Assembly: GCF_900187605.1 (NCBI RefSeq)
Contig: NZ_FYEA01000015.1
Location: 1-64,000 of the forward strand
Length of the DNA: 64,000 nt
Direction: 5' to 3'
DNA from: Pseudomonas sp. Irchel 3H7
GTDB taxonomy: Bacteria > Pseudomonadota > Gammaproteobacteria > Pseudomonadales > Pseudomonadaceae
The position numbers were made by a program, and so were the translations under genes. Positions 28,608 to 37,840 of the stretch are shown one piece after another. Positions within the stretch are counted from its first letter, which is position 1. Every line of letters begins with the position of its first letter. The notes beneath the pieces were generated by a model, which was given only the letters and a program-made list of their open reading frames with translations, was not told where the DNA came from and searched no databases.

Positions 28608-28976
28608 ATGAGCTTCGGCAAAACCACCCCGATCCTGCGGATCTTCGATGAAGCCAAAGCTGTCGAGTTCTACGTCGATTTTCTGGGTTTCAAGATCGAC
28701 TGGCAGCATCGCTTCGAAGCGAATTTTCCGTTGTATCTGCAGGTGTCTCGCGGCGAGTGCGTGCTGCATTTGTCCGAGCATCATGGCGATGCGTGCCCGG
28801 GTTCTGCGCTGCGTATCGAGACCGATGAGCTGGAGGCGTTTCAGCAGCAGTTGGTGGCCAAGGATTACAAGTTTTCGTACCCGGGGATTCAGGCGATGCC
28901 TTGGGGGAGTCAGGACATGACCATCGTTGATCCGTTTGGTAATCGGTTGGTGTTTACCAATGCGATTTGTCTCTGA
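28608..28976 (+). CDS. Glyoxalase-fold (bleomycin-resistance-like) protein
   Basis: A 122-residue VOC-superfamily protein. ILRIFDEAKAVEFYVDFLGF is the typical first beta-alpha unit, QVSRGECVLHLSEHHGDA carries a likely metal-ligand His, and DMTIVDPFGNRLVFTN is the C-terminal strand with an Asp before FGNR. Such proteins resemble bleomycin-resistance protein and dioxygenases; no activity can be assigned. Start at 28608 with CAGGGAG upstream. Confidence 0.85.
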   Translation: MSFGKTTPILRIFDEAKAVEFYVDFLGFKIDWQHRFEANFPLYLQVSRGECVLHLSEHHGDACPGSALRIETDELEAFQQQLVAKDYKFSYPGIQAMPWGSQDMTIVDPFGNRLVFTNAICL

Positions 28977-28983
28977 ACTGAAA

Positions 28984-29312
28984 AGCCCCTCACCCTAACC
29001 CTCTCCCAGAGGGAGAGGGGACTGACCGAGGTGTCTGACGCTATGCACCGACCTGAAAGATCTGCAGCGATTATGGATTCACAGCAGCACTTTCAGGTCG
29101 GTGTATTTAGCGAACATCTCACGGTCGCCCCTTCACCCTCACCCTAGCCCTCTCCCGGAGGGAGAGGGGACTGACCGAGGTGTCTGGCGCTATACATCGA
29201 CCTGCAAGACCGAGTCGATTATGGATTCACAGCAGCACTTTCAGGTCGGCGTATCTAATCAATATCCCCCGTTCGGCCCCCTCTCCCTCCGGGAGAGGGC
29301 TGGGGTGAGGGT
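28984..29312. repeat. 149-bp tandem repeat with flanking inverted copy
   Basis: Two direct copies with 149-base spacing (for example ACTGACCGAG at 29021 and 29170; the GATTATGGATTCACAGCAGC block in each). Each copy has the stem CCCTCTCCC-GGGAGAGGG and a CTTTCAGGTCGG tail. A third, partial copy of the CCCTCTCCC stem in reverse orientation follows at 29279-29312. No reading frame is supported. Confidence 0.8.
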
Positions 29313-29333
29313 AAATGGCACACCGCAAAAAGA

Positions 29334-29375
29334 AGCCCGCCACCTAACCATCACAGTTGGGGTCGCGGGCTTTTT
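29334..29375. terminator. Terminator between tandem repeats and DUF6124-like gene
   Basis: AAGCCCGC and GCGGGCTT form a stem followed by TTTTT on the + strand and preceded by AAAAA, which reads as T-rich on the - strand. It can serve the - strand gene that ends at 29378. Confidence 0.6.
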
Positions 29376-29377
29376 CG

Positions 29378-29743
29378 TTAGTCGGTCGGCACTAATCTGT
29401 CCAACACGCGATTGACGGCCATTTCCGCCACCATCACCACTTGCGCAATACCCTGCAAAGTCTTGCGGTGTGTGCCTTCAACCTGCGCGGCATGGTTGTT
29501 GAGCATGACCGTCGCCGAGCCAAGAGTTTCGCTGGCGTCGGCGAGCAGGGATTCGGTACCTGCCTCGGGGTTGGCCATGTACAGCGTGTTGGGGGTGTAG
29601 GGCGTGGCCATGAGGTCGGCGTTCGTCGGACCGAGGTAGTGGTCGAGCGCGCGCTCGGCGGCTTCGTGGAATTTCTTTGAGTCGGGGGATTCGTAGGGGG
29701 AGGCCGGGTCGGTGACCGGCGGATTTGGCGTAACTTTGAACAT
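29378..29743 (-). CDS. Small Pseudomonas hypothetical (DUF6124/DUF3077-like)
   Basis: A 121-residue protein of a type common in Pseudomonas: FKVTPNPPVTDPASPYESPD, then SKKFHEAAERALDHYLGP, and a helical C-terminal half LLADASETLGSATVMLNNHA with VEGTHRKTLQGIAQVVMVAE. The function is unknown. Its C-terminal half resembles the small protein at 48593-48967 (same LL-ASE-L and DG/EG-R spacing), so the two look like distant paralogues. No membrane segment is seen. Confidence 0.75.
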   Translation of the reverse strand: MFKVTPNPPVTDPASPYESPDSKKFHEAAERALDHYLGPTNADLMATPYTPNTLYMANPEAGTESLLADASETLGSATVMLNNHAAQVEGTHRKTLQGIAQVVMVAEMAVNRVLDRLVPTD

Positions 29744-30256
29744 GGGAGCGTACCTTTTAAAGCCGCATCCATTTCGCCGCTAAGCAAAAGGGAGGCAGCT
29801 GTGCGCAAGTTAGCGGACCGGTCGCATCCCACCCCGGCGCACCCGAAGGTGCCATGCGCACAGCCACCATCAAGCGCAGGCAAATACCTGACGGGATGAT
29901 ACTGGTGCAGCGGGGAGCGAATGTAGCCGAGCCGCTAAGCTCGATCACTGGGAATCAGTGACGCAATCAAGTTACGCAGCATGCTCAGGGCGCACAAGCC
30001 GGCGGATTCTGGCTTAGGCGTAGGTTACGGCGCAAGGATTTGTGGGCTGTTTCGCGTAACGCTGAGTGTCTTTAAACACCTGTGGTGCGGGATGTTTATT
30101 GCGCTCAAGTATCGAAGATTTGCCTGTAGGAATTGTTGGCTGCCACTGACGCCTTCGCTGGCAAGCCAGCTCCCACAGGTTTATGTGCAAGTAATAGATT
30201 TTGTGGACGACTCGGACACTGTGGGAGCTGGCTTGCCAGCGAAGAGGCCAGAACAT
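29744..30256. other. Intergenic region with REPIN
   Basis: No supported gene. A REPIN occupies about 30150-30250: CTGGCAAGCCAGCTCCCACA (30159) and its inverse from about 30219, 40 bases apart. A small dyad TCACTG-GGAAT-CAGTGA lies at 29945-29961. The 29744-29940 part is the likely promoter region of the upstream - strand small protein. Confidence 0.6.
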
Positions 30257-31273
30257 TCACCCCCGATGCATCTGCCGAAACTCCCCCGGCGGCATCCCTC
30301 GCCGACTCTTGAACGTACGATGAAACGACCTCGGTTCGGTAAACCCCAGATATTGCGCAATGTCCTGAATCGGCAGCGTGCTGTTGAGCAAATAATGCTC
30401 AGCCAGCTCCTGACGCAAATCATCGAGAATCTGCTGATACGACGTCCCCGCCTGATGCAATTGCCGCTGCAACGTCCGCACGGAAACAGCGAGCTGCTCG
30501 GCGACCTGTTCCTTGCGCGGCAAACCCTCCTTGAGCAACTGCCGCAGGATGTTCTTCACCTGCTGCTCAAGCGACGCATCCTCCAGCGTCGCCATCAATC
30601 CCAACGCATGTTCTTCCAGCGTCCGCAGCAACTGCGCATCCGCCTGACGCAACGGCAACTGCAAATACGCCAGCGGCACGACCAACGCCGAATACAGCTG
30701 ATCAAACAGCACCGGGCAACCGAAAAACGCCTCGTACTGCGCCGGCGTGGCCTCGGCCGGGCATGAATGCTCGAGCCAGACTGCGGCCGGCGACATCTGC
30801 GTATCGGCGATCCAGCGCGCATAGTGCAGCCACGAACCGAGGACGTTTTCCACCAGATGTCGACGGATCCGTGGTCGCTGATAACGGCAGGTCCAGATCA
30901 GGTGCACGTGGTCATCCAGCACCTCGGCGCGACTGATGCCCATGTCGCCCACCAGTTTCTCGAACGGCATGATCCGGCTCATCGCATCACCGAGCGTCGC
31001 GCAGTTCATGGTGATGTAACCGAGCACGCTCCACGAATTGGGCAGGACGAAATTCGCCGCGTTAAGCCCGAACAGCGGATCGCCCGAGTGTTCGCAAAAA
31101 TAATCCAGCAAGCGTTCATGCGCTTCACCGGGCAAACGCAGGGTGTTGTCGCTCAACTGCTGCGCCTGCAAACCCGCCGCCGCCAACGCCGGCTCGATGG
31201 CCATGCCCAGCTGTTCGGCATGGCGCAGGTATTTGAGCAGCGGCGGTACCGAGGTGAAGCCAAGCGATTGCAT
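30257..31273 (-). CDS. AraC-family regulator (Arabinose_bd N-terminal domain)
   Basis: A 338-residue OruR/ArgR-like AraC regulator. The N-terminal effector domain begins LGFTSVPPLLKYLRHAEQLG, and the C-terminal double HTH includes EQVAEQLAVSVRTLQRQLHQ and LPIQDIAQYLGFTEPRSFHR followed by TFKSRRGMPPGEFRQ. AAGGAAGGG precedes the ATG at 31273; the reading frame stays open further upstream but there is no reason to extend it. It is divergent from the flavoprotein-glpD-kinase operon and probably controls it. Confidence 0.88.
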   Translation of the reverse strand: MQSLGFTSVPPLLKYLRHAEQLGMAIEPALAAAGLQAQQLSDNTLRLPGEAHERLLDYFCEHSGDPLFGLNAANFVLPNSWSVLGYITMNCATLGDAMSRIMPFEKLVGDMGISRAEVLDDHVHLIWTCRYQRPRIRRHLVENVLGSWLHYARWIADTQMSPAAVWLEHSCPAEATPAQYEAFFGCPVLFDQLYSALVVPLAYLQLPLRQADAQLLRTLEEHALGLMATLEDASLEQQVKNILRQLLKEGLPRKEQVAEQLAVSVRTLQRQLHQAGTSYQQILDDLRQELAEHYLLNSTLPIQDIAQYLGFTEPRSFHRTFKSRRGMPPGEFRQMHRG

Positions 31274-31480
31274 GATCCCTTCCTTTGATCGAGGACGCGT
31301 GGGCGGATGAAGGCCTGAAAGGTAATTTGAAACCCCGACTAAAGTAAATGGCTGACGCTTGCGCGACGTTTGACTCAATTGGCTACACGAACTGGCCGGA
31401 TGCGACCGTGACACTTTGCGGCCGCTGGCTAGTATGGAGGCCTGAAATATCACTGATCCGACGGTTAGAAGGACACACGC

Positions 31481-33076
31481 ATGCGACGCTGGAACGGCTG
31501 GGGAGATGCAAGCACGGTGGTCGAACTGCCGGCCCAGGGCGCGGAGTTTCTTCATGAGCGACTGGGCGAGGGGCGCGCGCTGCCCGATGCGACCCTTGAA
31601 GCGGCATTGGCGCGTGTGCCTACCTCGCGATTGCCTGCGCACACGTTGTACAGCGTCGATGCCCACGACCGCTTGTTGCATGCGCGGGGCCAGAGCCTGC
31701 CGGACTGGCTGGCGTTGCGTGAAGGTGCTTTGGGCAATTATCCCGATGCGGTGGCGTTCCCCGAGACCGCCGAGCACATCCGCCAATTGCTGGCGCTCGC
31801 TCACGAGCAGGACCTGTGCCTGATCCCGTATGGCGGCGGCACGTCGGTGGCCGGGCACATCAATCCGCCGGATTCGGCGCGGCCAGTGGTGACGGTGTCG
31901 CTGGCGCGGATGAACCGCCTGATCGACCTCGACGAACAGAGCCTGCTGGCGACGTTTGGTCCCGGTGCGAGTGGGCCGCAGGTGGAAAGTCAGCTGCGGG
32001 CGCGGGGCTACACCCTGGGGCATTTTCCGCAGTCTTGGGAGTTGTCGACGCTGGGCGGTTGGGTGGCCAGCCGTTCCAGCGGTCAGCAGTCGTTGCGCTA
32101 TGGCCGCATCGAGCAATTGTTTGCGGGCGGAACCTTGGAAACCTTTGCCGGGCCTTTGGAAATTCCAACCTTCCCGGCCTCTGCCGCCGGGCCTGATCTG
32201 CGCGAGGTGGTGCTCGGTTGCGAGGGCCGTTTCGGGATTATTTCCGAGGTCAAAGTGCGGGTCAGTGCTTTGCCTGCAGATGAGCGTTTCTACGGGGTGT
32301 TTTTACCCAGTTGGACCAAGGCCCTGCAAGCCATCCGCCAATTGGCTCAGGCGCGTGTGCCGCTGTCGATGCTGCGTTTATCCAACGCCGTGGAAACCGA
32401 AACGCAACTGGCGTTGGCCGGTCATCCGCAACAAATCGCCTGGCTGGAAAAGTACCTGAAGCTAAGGGGGGCGGCAGAGGGTAAATGCCTGCTGACCTTC
32501 GGCGTCACCGGCAATCGCCGGCAAAACGCATTGTCGCTGACGCAGGCGCGGCAGCATCTGAAGGCCTTCGGCGGCGTGTTCACCGGTACCTTGCTCGGCA
32601 AGAAATGGGCGCAGAACCGCTTCCGTTTCCCCTACCTGCGCGAGAACCTGTGGAACGCCGGTTACGTCGTCGACACTCTGGAAACCGCCACCGACTGGAG
32701 CAATGTCGACCACCTGCTCAAGCTCATTGAAAACAGCCTGCGCGAGGCATTGGCCGCCGAAGGGGAACGCGTGCATGTGTTCACCCATCTGTCCCACGTC
32801 TATGGCGAAGGCTCAAGCATCTACACCACCTACGTGTTTCGCCCGGCGGCGGATTACCCGGCGACGCTGGCACGCTGGAAAGCGCTCAAACACGCGGCCA
32901 GCCAGACCATCGTCGACAACCACGGCACCATCAGTCACCAGCACGGTGTCGGCAAGGATCACGCGCCGTACCTGTTAAGCGAGAAGGGCGCATTGGCGAT
33001 GGATGCGTTGCAGGCGCTGAGCAAACACTTCGATCCGGCCGGGCGCCTCAATCCCGGCACGCTGCTGCCGGAGTGA
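31481..33076 (+). CDS. FAD-linked oxidase, alkyl-dihydroxyacetonephosphate synthase-like
   Basis: A 531-residue VAO-family flavoprotein. The PP-loop for FAD is IPYGGGTSVAGHINPPD; TSRLPAHTLYSVDAHDRL is the N-terminal ADPS-type motif; HTHLSHVYGEGSSIYTTYVF-like spacing is conserved (VFTHLSHVYGEGSSIYTT), and the His-rich loop is ISHQHGVGKDHAPYL. These match alkyl-DHAP synthase, which makes ether lipids in eukaryotes; the bacterial versions next to glycerol-phosphate genes are of unknown chemistry. The stop is 5 bases before the glpD-like start. I expect it acts on an alkylglycerol-phosphate-like substrate (inference). Confidence 0.88.
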   Translation: MRRWNGWGDASTVVELPAQGAEFLHERLGEGRALPDATLEAALARVPTSRLPAHTLYSVDAHDRLLHARGQSLPDWLALREGALGNYPDAVAFPETAEHIRQLLALAHEQDLCLIPYGGGTSVAGHINPPDSARPVVTVSLARMNRLIDLDEQSLLATFGPGASGPQVESQLRARGYTLGHFPQSWELSTLGGWVASRSSGQQSLRYGRIEQLFAGGTLETFAGPLEIPTFPASAAGPDLREVVLGCEGRFGIISEVKVRVSALPADERFYGVFLPSWTKALQAIRQLAQARVPLSMLRLSNAVETETQLALAGHPQQIAWLEKYLKLRGAAEGKCLLTFGVTGNRRQNALSLTQARQHLKAFGGVFTGTLLGKKWAQNRFRFPYLRENLWNAGYVVDTLETATDWSNVDHLLKLIENSLREALAAEGERVHVFTHLSHVYGEGSSIYTTYVFRPAADYPATLARWKALKHAASQTIVDNHGTISHQHGVGKDHAPYLLSEKGALAMDALQALSKHFDPAGRLNPGTLLPE

Positions 33077-33081
33077 CGGCG

Positions 33082-34674
33082 ATGAGTCCGGACTGGAACG
33101 CCGCATGGCGTCAGCAGATTCTGCCGACGCTGGCTGAGGAAAGCTGGGATCTGATCGTCATCGGCGGCGGTATCAGCGGCGCCGGCATTCTGCGGGAAGC
33201 CGCGCGTCGAGGCTGGCGCTGTCTGCTGCTGGAACAGCGTGATTTTGCCTGGGGCACCTCTAGCCGATCGTCGAAAATGGTCCATGGCGGTTTGCGTTAC
33301 ATCGCCAAGGGCCAGTGGCGCCTGACTCGTGATTCGGTGCGCGAACGTCAGCGCTTGCTCGACGAAGCGCCGGGGTTGGTCGAGCCGATGAGCTTTATGA
33401 TGCCGCACTATCGCGGCGGCTTTCCCGGGCCTCGGGTGTTGGGTGGCTTGCTGAGCGTTTACGACGCCCTGGCCGGACGGCGCAGCCATCGCTTTCATGA
33501 TGCGCAACAACTGCGTTATCTGGCGCCGGGTGTGAAGGAAAACGACTTGCTCGGTGGCACCTGTTTTGTCGATGCGCTGACCGATGATGCGCGGCTGGTG
33601 ATGCGTGTGTTGAGCGAAGCGCGGGCCGATGGCGCTGTCGTGGTCAATGGCGTGCGCGTCGAACATCTGCTGCGTGAAAACGGCCGAGTGTGCGGCGTTG
33701 AAATCGAAGATTGCGAGGGCGGCGCTACCCTGCAATTGCGCTGCGGTGTGCTCGCTGTGGCGACTGGTGCGTGGGCTGAGCGTTTGCGGCCGACTGAGGC
33801 GCCGCGACAATTACGACCGTTGCGTGGCAGTCATTTATTGCTGCCGGGTTGGCGTTTGCCGGTGGCGCAGGCATTCACTTTTCTGCATGAGCGCGATCGG
33901 CGTCCGGTGTTTGTTTTTCCGTGGGAGGGCGCGACGGTGGTCGGCACTACAGACCTCGACCATCGCGACGATCTGGATCAGAGCGCGAGCATCAGCGCTG
34001 AAGAACTCGGCTATCTTCTGGCGGCCTGCACACAACAGTTTCCCGGCGCCGAAGTGAGCGCGGCGGATGTGTTGTCGACCTGGTCCGGCGTACGTCCGGT
34101 GGTGGGCAGCGCGGGTGCGCATCAAGACAAGCCGTCGAACGAAACCCGCGAGCATGTGCTGTGGCAGGAGCCCGGTTGCGTGACGTTGGCCGGCGGCAAG
34201 CTGACCACGTTTCGCCCGCAAGCCATCGAAGTGCTCAAGGCCTGCGCGAGCATGCTGGGTCGTCCTTTCATCGATGACGCCGCGCCAGTGTTTGCCGCTG
34301 TGCCTGCGCTGCTGATTGCTGAATTGAGCAGCCATCAGTGGCGACGTCTGGCCGGACGGCATGGCCGAGAACTGCCAAGGCTGGCGCAATTAATCAAAGA
34401 AATCGGCCACGCCACGGTCGGCGCCACGGACACCTTGTGGGCGGAATTGGCCTTCGCCTGTGAGACTGAAATGGTTCTGCACCTCGACGATCTGCTGCTG
34501 CGCCGCACGCGTCTAGGCCTGCTGCTGCCCCATGGCGGTGAAGATTATTTCACCGCAATGCGTCAACTCTGCCAGCCGCGACTGGGCTGGAGCGACGAAC
34601 ACTGGCAGCAAGAAATTCAGCGTTATCGGGCGTTGTGGCAACGCCATCACGGTTTGCCGGATGCCACGCCTTGA
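33082..34674 (+). CDS. Glycerol-3-phosphate dehydrogenase/oxidase (GlpD family)
   Basis: A 530-residue FAD-dependent DAO-family enzyme: LIVIGGGISGAGILREAARR (FAD-binding), EQRDFAWGTSSRSSKMVHGG followed by LRYI, GTTDLDHRDDLD, and the C-terminal TLAGGKLTTFRPQA. GlpD oxidises sn-glycerol-3-phosphate to DHAP at the membrane and passes electrons to quinone. It is probably a second, pathway-specific copy rather than the glp-regulon gene. I chose the ATG at 33082 (GGAG 8 bases upstream); a GTG at 33073 overlapping the preceding stop is possible. Confidence 0.88.
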   Translation: MSPDWNAAWRQQILPTLAEESWDLIVIGGGISGAGILREAARRGWRCLLLEQRDFAWGTSSRSSKMVHGGLRYIAKGQWRLTRDSVRERQRLLDEAPGLVEPMSFMMPHYRGGFPGPRVLGGLLSVYDALAGRRSHRFHDAQQLRYLAPGVKENDLLGGTCFVDALTDDARLVMRVLSEARADGAVVVNGVRVEHLLRENGRVCGVEIEDCEGGATLQLRCGVLAVATGAWAERLRPTEAPRQLRPLRGSHLLLPGWRLPVAQAFTFLHERDRRPVFVFPWEGATVVGTTDLDHRDDLDQSASISAEELGYLLAACTQQFPGAEVSAADVLSTWSGVRPVVGSAGAHQDKPSNETREHVLWQEPGCVTLAGGKLTTFRPQAIEVLKACASMLGRPFIDDAAPVFAAVPALLIAELSSHQWRRLAGRHGRELPRLAQLIKEIGHATVGATDTLWAELAFACETEMVLHLDDLLLRRTRLGLLLPHGGEDYFTAMRQLCQPRLGWSDEHWQQEIQRYRALWQRHHGLPDATP

Positions 34675-34694
34675 TGCCCCTTGAAGAGAGCTCC

Positions 34695-36263
34695 ATGGAT
34701 AACCACCCGAACAAGCGTTACCTGCTGGCCATCGACAACGGCACCCAGAGCGTGCGCGCGCTGCTTTTCGATTTGCAGGGCAATCTGCTCGGTAAAGGCA
34801 AGGTTGAATTGCAGGCGTATTACTCGGCGCAACCGGGCTGGGCCGAGCAGGATCCGGAGTATTACTGGGCGAAACTCGGCGAGGCGTGCCAGCAAGTGTG
34901 GGCGCAGACCGGCATTGATCGTTCGCAGATTGCCGGGGTGTCACTGACCACTCAGCGCGGCACGGTGATCAATGTCGATGCCGAGGGCAAACCGCTGCGT
35001 CCGGCGATTCTGTGGCTCGATCAACGGCAGAGCGAAGTCGAAGGCGGGATCAAAGGACCGTGGGGCTGGTTGTTCAAACTGGTCGGCGCGCAAGGCACCG
35101 TGGATTATTTTCGCGCTCAGGCAGAGGCGAATTGGATCGCTCAGCATCAGCCAGAAGTGTGGGCGGCGACGGATAAGTTTTTGCTGTTGTCCGGGTTTCT
35201 CACGCATCGCCTGTGCGGGCGCTTTGTCGACTCGGTGGGTTGCTGCGTCGGCTATCTTCCGTTCGATTTCAGACGGCTGAAATGGGCTGCGCCGAGTGAC
35301 TGGAAATGGCAGGCGCTGGCGGTGCGTCCCGAGCAATTGCCGAGCTTGCAAAAACCCGGTGAAACCCTTGGCTACATCACCGCTGAAGCCGCTCGCCACA
35401 CCGGCATTCCCGAAGGTTTGCCGTTGATTGCTGCCGGCGCCGACAAGGCTTGCGAAGTGGTCGGTGCCGGCGTGGTCGATGCGAATACGGTGTGCCTGTC
35501 TTACGGCACCACGGCGACGATCACCAGCACCCGCTCGCGCTATCTGGAAATCGTCCCGTTGATTCCGCCGTACCCGTCAGCGGTGCCCGACCAGTACAAC
35601 TGCGAGGTGATGATTTATCGCGGTTACTGGATGGTCAGCTGGTTCAAGAACGAGTTTGGTTTGCGTGAGATGCAGCAGGCCAAAGAGCAGGGCATCGAGC
35701 CGGAGCAGTTGTTCGATGCGCTGGTCGATGCCGTTCCACCGGGATCGATGGGTTTGATGCTGCAACCGTACTGGTCGCCGGGGATTCGCGAGCCGGGTGT
35801 CGAGGCGAAAGGAGCGATGATCGGCTTCGGCGACGTGCACACCCGCGCGCATATTTACCGGGCGATTCTGGAAGGGCTGGCGTATGCGTTGCGTCAGGGT
35901 ATGGAGAATATCGAGCGGCGTTCGAATGTCTCAATCAAGCGTCTGCGGGTTGCTGGCGGTGGTTCGCAGAGTGATGCGGCGATGCAGCTCACGGCGAATA
36001 TTTTCGGCCTGCCGGCGGAGCGTCCGCATGTGTATGAAGCGTCGGGTCTGGGCGCGGCGATTTGTTGTGCGGTGGGATTGGGGCTGCATGCGGATTTCCC
36101 CACGGCCATCGCGGCGATGACCCGGGTCGGCGCGGTTTTCACACCGCAGCCTGAAGCGCAGAAAATCTACGAACAATTGTACAAAGACGTGTACCTGCGC
36201 ATGTACCGCCAGCTCAAACCGCTGTACCAGAGCATCCGCAAAATCACCGGATACCCCGCTTAG
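34695..36263 (+). CDS. FGGY-family carbohydrate kinase
   Basis: A 522-residue ATP-dependent kinase of the glycerol/xylulose kinase family. LLAIDNGTQSVRALLFDLQG is the phosphate-1 loop, TTQRGTVINVD and PAILWLDQRQ the substrate side, YGTTATI the phosphate-2 loop, and RLRVAGGGSQSDAAMQLTAN the adenosine motif. With the GlpD-like neighbour it probably phosphorylates a glycerol-type polyol or ketose. The ATG at 34695 has GAAGAGAG upstream; an ATG at 34674 overlapping the previous stop is an alternative. Confidence 0.87.
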   Translation: MDNHPNKRYLLAIDNGTQSVRALLFDLQGNLLGKGKVELQAYYSAQPGWAEQDPEYYWAKLGEACQQVWAQTGIDRSQIAGVSLTTQRGTVINVDAEGKPLRPAILWLDQRQSEVEGGIKGPWGWLFKLVGAQGTVDYFRAQAEANWIAQHQPEVWAATDKFLLLSGFLTHRLCGRFVDSVGCCVGYLPFDFRRLKWAAPSDWKWQALAVRPEQLPSLQKPGETLGYITAEAARHTGIPEGLPLIAAGADKACEVVGAGVVDANTVCLSYGTTATITSTRSRYLEIVPLIPPYPSAVPDQYNCEVMIYRGYWMVSWFKNEFGLREMQQAKEQGIEPEQLFDALVDAVPPGSMGLMLQPYWSPGIREPGVEAKGAMIGFGDVHTRAHIYRAILEGLAYALRQGMENIERRSNVSIKRLRVAGGGSQSDAAMQLTANIFGLPAERPHVYEASGLGAAICCAVGLGLHADFPTAIAAMTRVGAVFTPQPEAQKIYEQLYKDVYLRMYRQLKPLYQSIRKITGYPA

Positions 36264-36280
36264 CTGACCACCACAAATCC

Positions 36281-36376
36281 CTTGTAGGAGTGAGCCTGCT
36301 CGCGATAGCGGAGTATCAGCCAGCATCTATTTGACTGACACATCGCTATCGCGAGCAGGCTCACTCCTACAGGGGG
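36281..36376. repeat. REPIN (GTAGGAGTGAGCCTGCTCGCGATAGCG type)
   Basis: TGTAGGAGTGAGCCTGCTCG (36283) and its exact inverse (ending near 36372), both extending into GCGATAGCG, flank about 40 bases. Same type as the pairs at 39.8 and 42.4 kb. Confidence 0.88.
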
Positions 36377-36504
36377 CGGTAGTGTTTTTGATATCGGGTA
36401 ATTGGCGCCATCGGAGAACTTTTCTGGTGAGATCGGACAGTGTCAGCGCCGGGGTCGGTTGTTAGGCTCATCCCCCACGGCACCGCCAATAAGAACGACA
36501 AGCA

Positions 36505-37794
36505 ATGAAGCTGACCTTCCTCCTGTTGCTGCTTTGTGCAACGGCCCCGAGCGCCTGGGGCTGGTCGAACCATACGGTCGGCAGCTATCTGGCGTTGCAG
36601 GATCTGCCGGCGTTGCGTGATGCACCGCAGGTTGAAGTCGAGCCGCTGGAGCGGTTTCTCACCGAGCAATACCCGGCCGTGCTGGCGCTGCTGGAGCAAC
36701 AGGAAAGCTTCGCCCGCGAGCACTTCGCGCAATACCCGCCACGCCCCGACAAGCTGAAATTGCCCGCAGTGCCGAGTGACAATCTGCGCCACGACTTCCT
36801 CACGGCGCTGCGCATCAGTCCCGAGATTTACCTGGCGATGGTCATCCAGCCATTGCCCGGCAAAGACCTGCCCGAGCGTGAGCATCTGCAGGCCAATCAA
36901 GTCATGGTCGAGCAAACCCTTTCGCCGTGGAATCGACAACGCTTCATCGTTGTCGCCGAGCACGAAAAAGTCGCAGCGCTGGCCGTGCTCGCCAGCGCCG
37001 CCGACGAACCGGATTACGGCCACGACATCAATCTGTTCAGCGACAACCCCGGCGCAGTCGGCGCGGTCTATGGCTTCGGCCCGCAGCCGTTCGGCGACGC
37101 GCGTTTCCAGTACAGCTCGCAGGCGCCGTTCCACATGGGTTTTTTCCACGAAAGCCCCGTGGTGTACGCCGCTGCAGGTTTCCTTGAACGCAGTTGGCCG
37201 GACTGGCGCGCCTATCAATACATGGGGCTGGCGCGATTGGCATTTGCCAGCGGTCATCCGTATTGGGGTTATCGTTTTCTTGGTTGGGGCCTGCACCACA
37301 TTCAGGACCTGACCCAGCCGTATCACGCCAAGCCGTTGCCCGGTGTCGACCTGGCCAGTCTTCTGTTGCTGGAAGGCAAGGCAATCGCCGGTTTCGCCGA
37401 GGACAAACAAGCCTCGATCGAACGCGTCGCCACCCGGCACATGGAAGTGGAGAAGTATCAGTCGACCTGGCTGCGTCGCGTACTGCGCGCCGGTCAGCCG
37501 CACCCGATGCTGGCGGCTTACGCCGATGTGGCTCAGGACAAAACCTACCCGCCGTACTCGGTCGACTACCTGCGCGAAGTGGTCAGTGCCGAGTCGGTCA
37601 ACGATTCCGCAGCGTTCGACGAGGCCATCGGCCAGTGGCTGGAAACCGCGCCCGTCAGCAGTGATTTCAGCCGCGGCAATCAACTTCATAGCGAAGATTT
37701 CGATCACCCGGCACTCAATCAGCAGCTGTTGAAGTTGCTAGGGCATTTCGGCGCGCACAGCCGGATTTACGTCAGCGCGGGATTGGCGCCGTAG
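36505..37794 (+). CDS. Secreted zinc-dependent phospholipase C / S1-P1 nuclease-fold protein
   Basis: A 429-residue protein with a signal peptide (LTFLLLLLCATAPSAWG). The mature start WGWSNHTVGSYLA, the Asp/His segment DYGHDINLFSDN and the core GLHHIQDLTQPYHAKPLPG (H-x-x-D-x-x-x-P-x-H) match the trinuclear-zinc helical fold shared by bacterial phospholipase C and S1/P1 nucleases. Length and context favour a lipid head-group phosphohydrolase in the periplasm or outside the cell. It is followed after 46 bases by the DUF1302 gene. Confidence 0.75.
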   Translation: MKLTFLLLLLCATAPSAWGWSNHTVGSYLALQDLPALRDAPQVEVEPLERFLTEQYPAVLALLEQQESFAREHFAQYPPRPDKLKLPAVPSDNLRHDFLTALRISPEIYLAMVIQPLPGKDLPEREHLQANQVMVEQTLSPWNRQRFIVVAEHEKVAALAVLASAADEPDYGHDINLFSDNPGAVGAVYGFGPQPFGDARFQYSSQAPFHMGFFHESPVVYAAAGFLERSWPDWRAYQYMGLARLAFASGHPYWGYRFLGWGLHHIQDLTQPYHAKPLPGVDLASLLLLEGKAIAGFAEDKQASIERVATRHMEVEKYQSTWLRRVLRAGQPHPMLAAYADVAQDKTYPPYSVDYLREVVSAESVNDSAAFDEAIGQWLETAPVSSDFSRGNQLHSEDFDHPALNQQLLKLLGHFGAHSRIYVSAGLAP

Positions 37795-37840
37795 CGCGGT
37801 AACGAACACCAAAACAATAAAAACAGGGAAGGAGGAACAC

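Noticed and set aside
28984..29312. Possible CRISPR array
   Set aside because: Only two long direct copies with no short repeat-spacer structure and no cas genes nearby.
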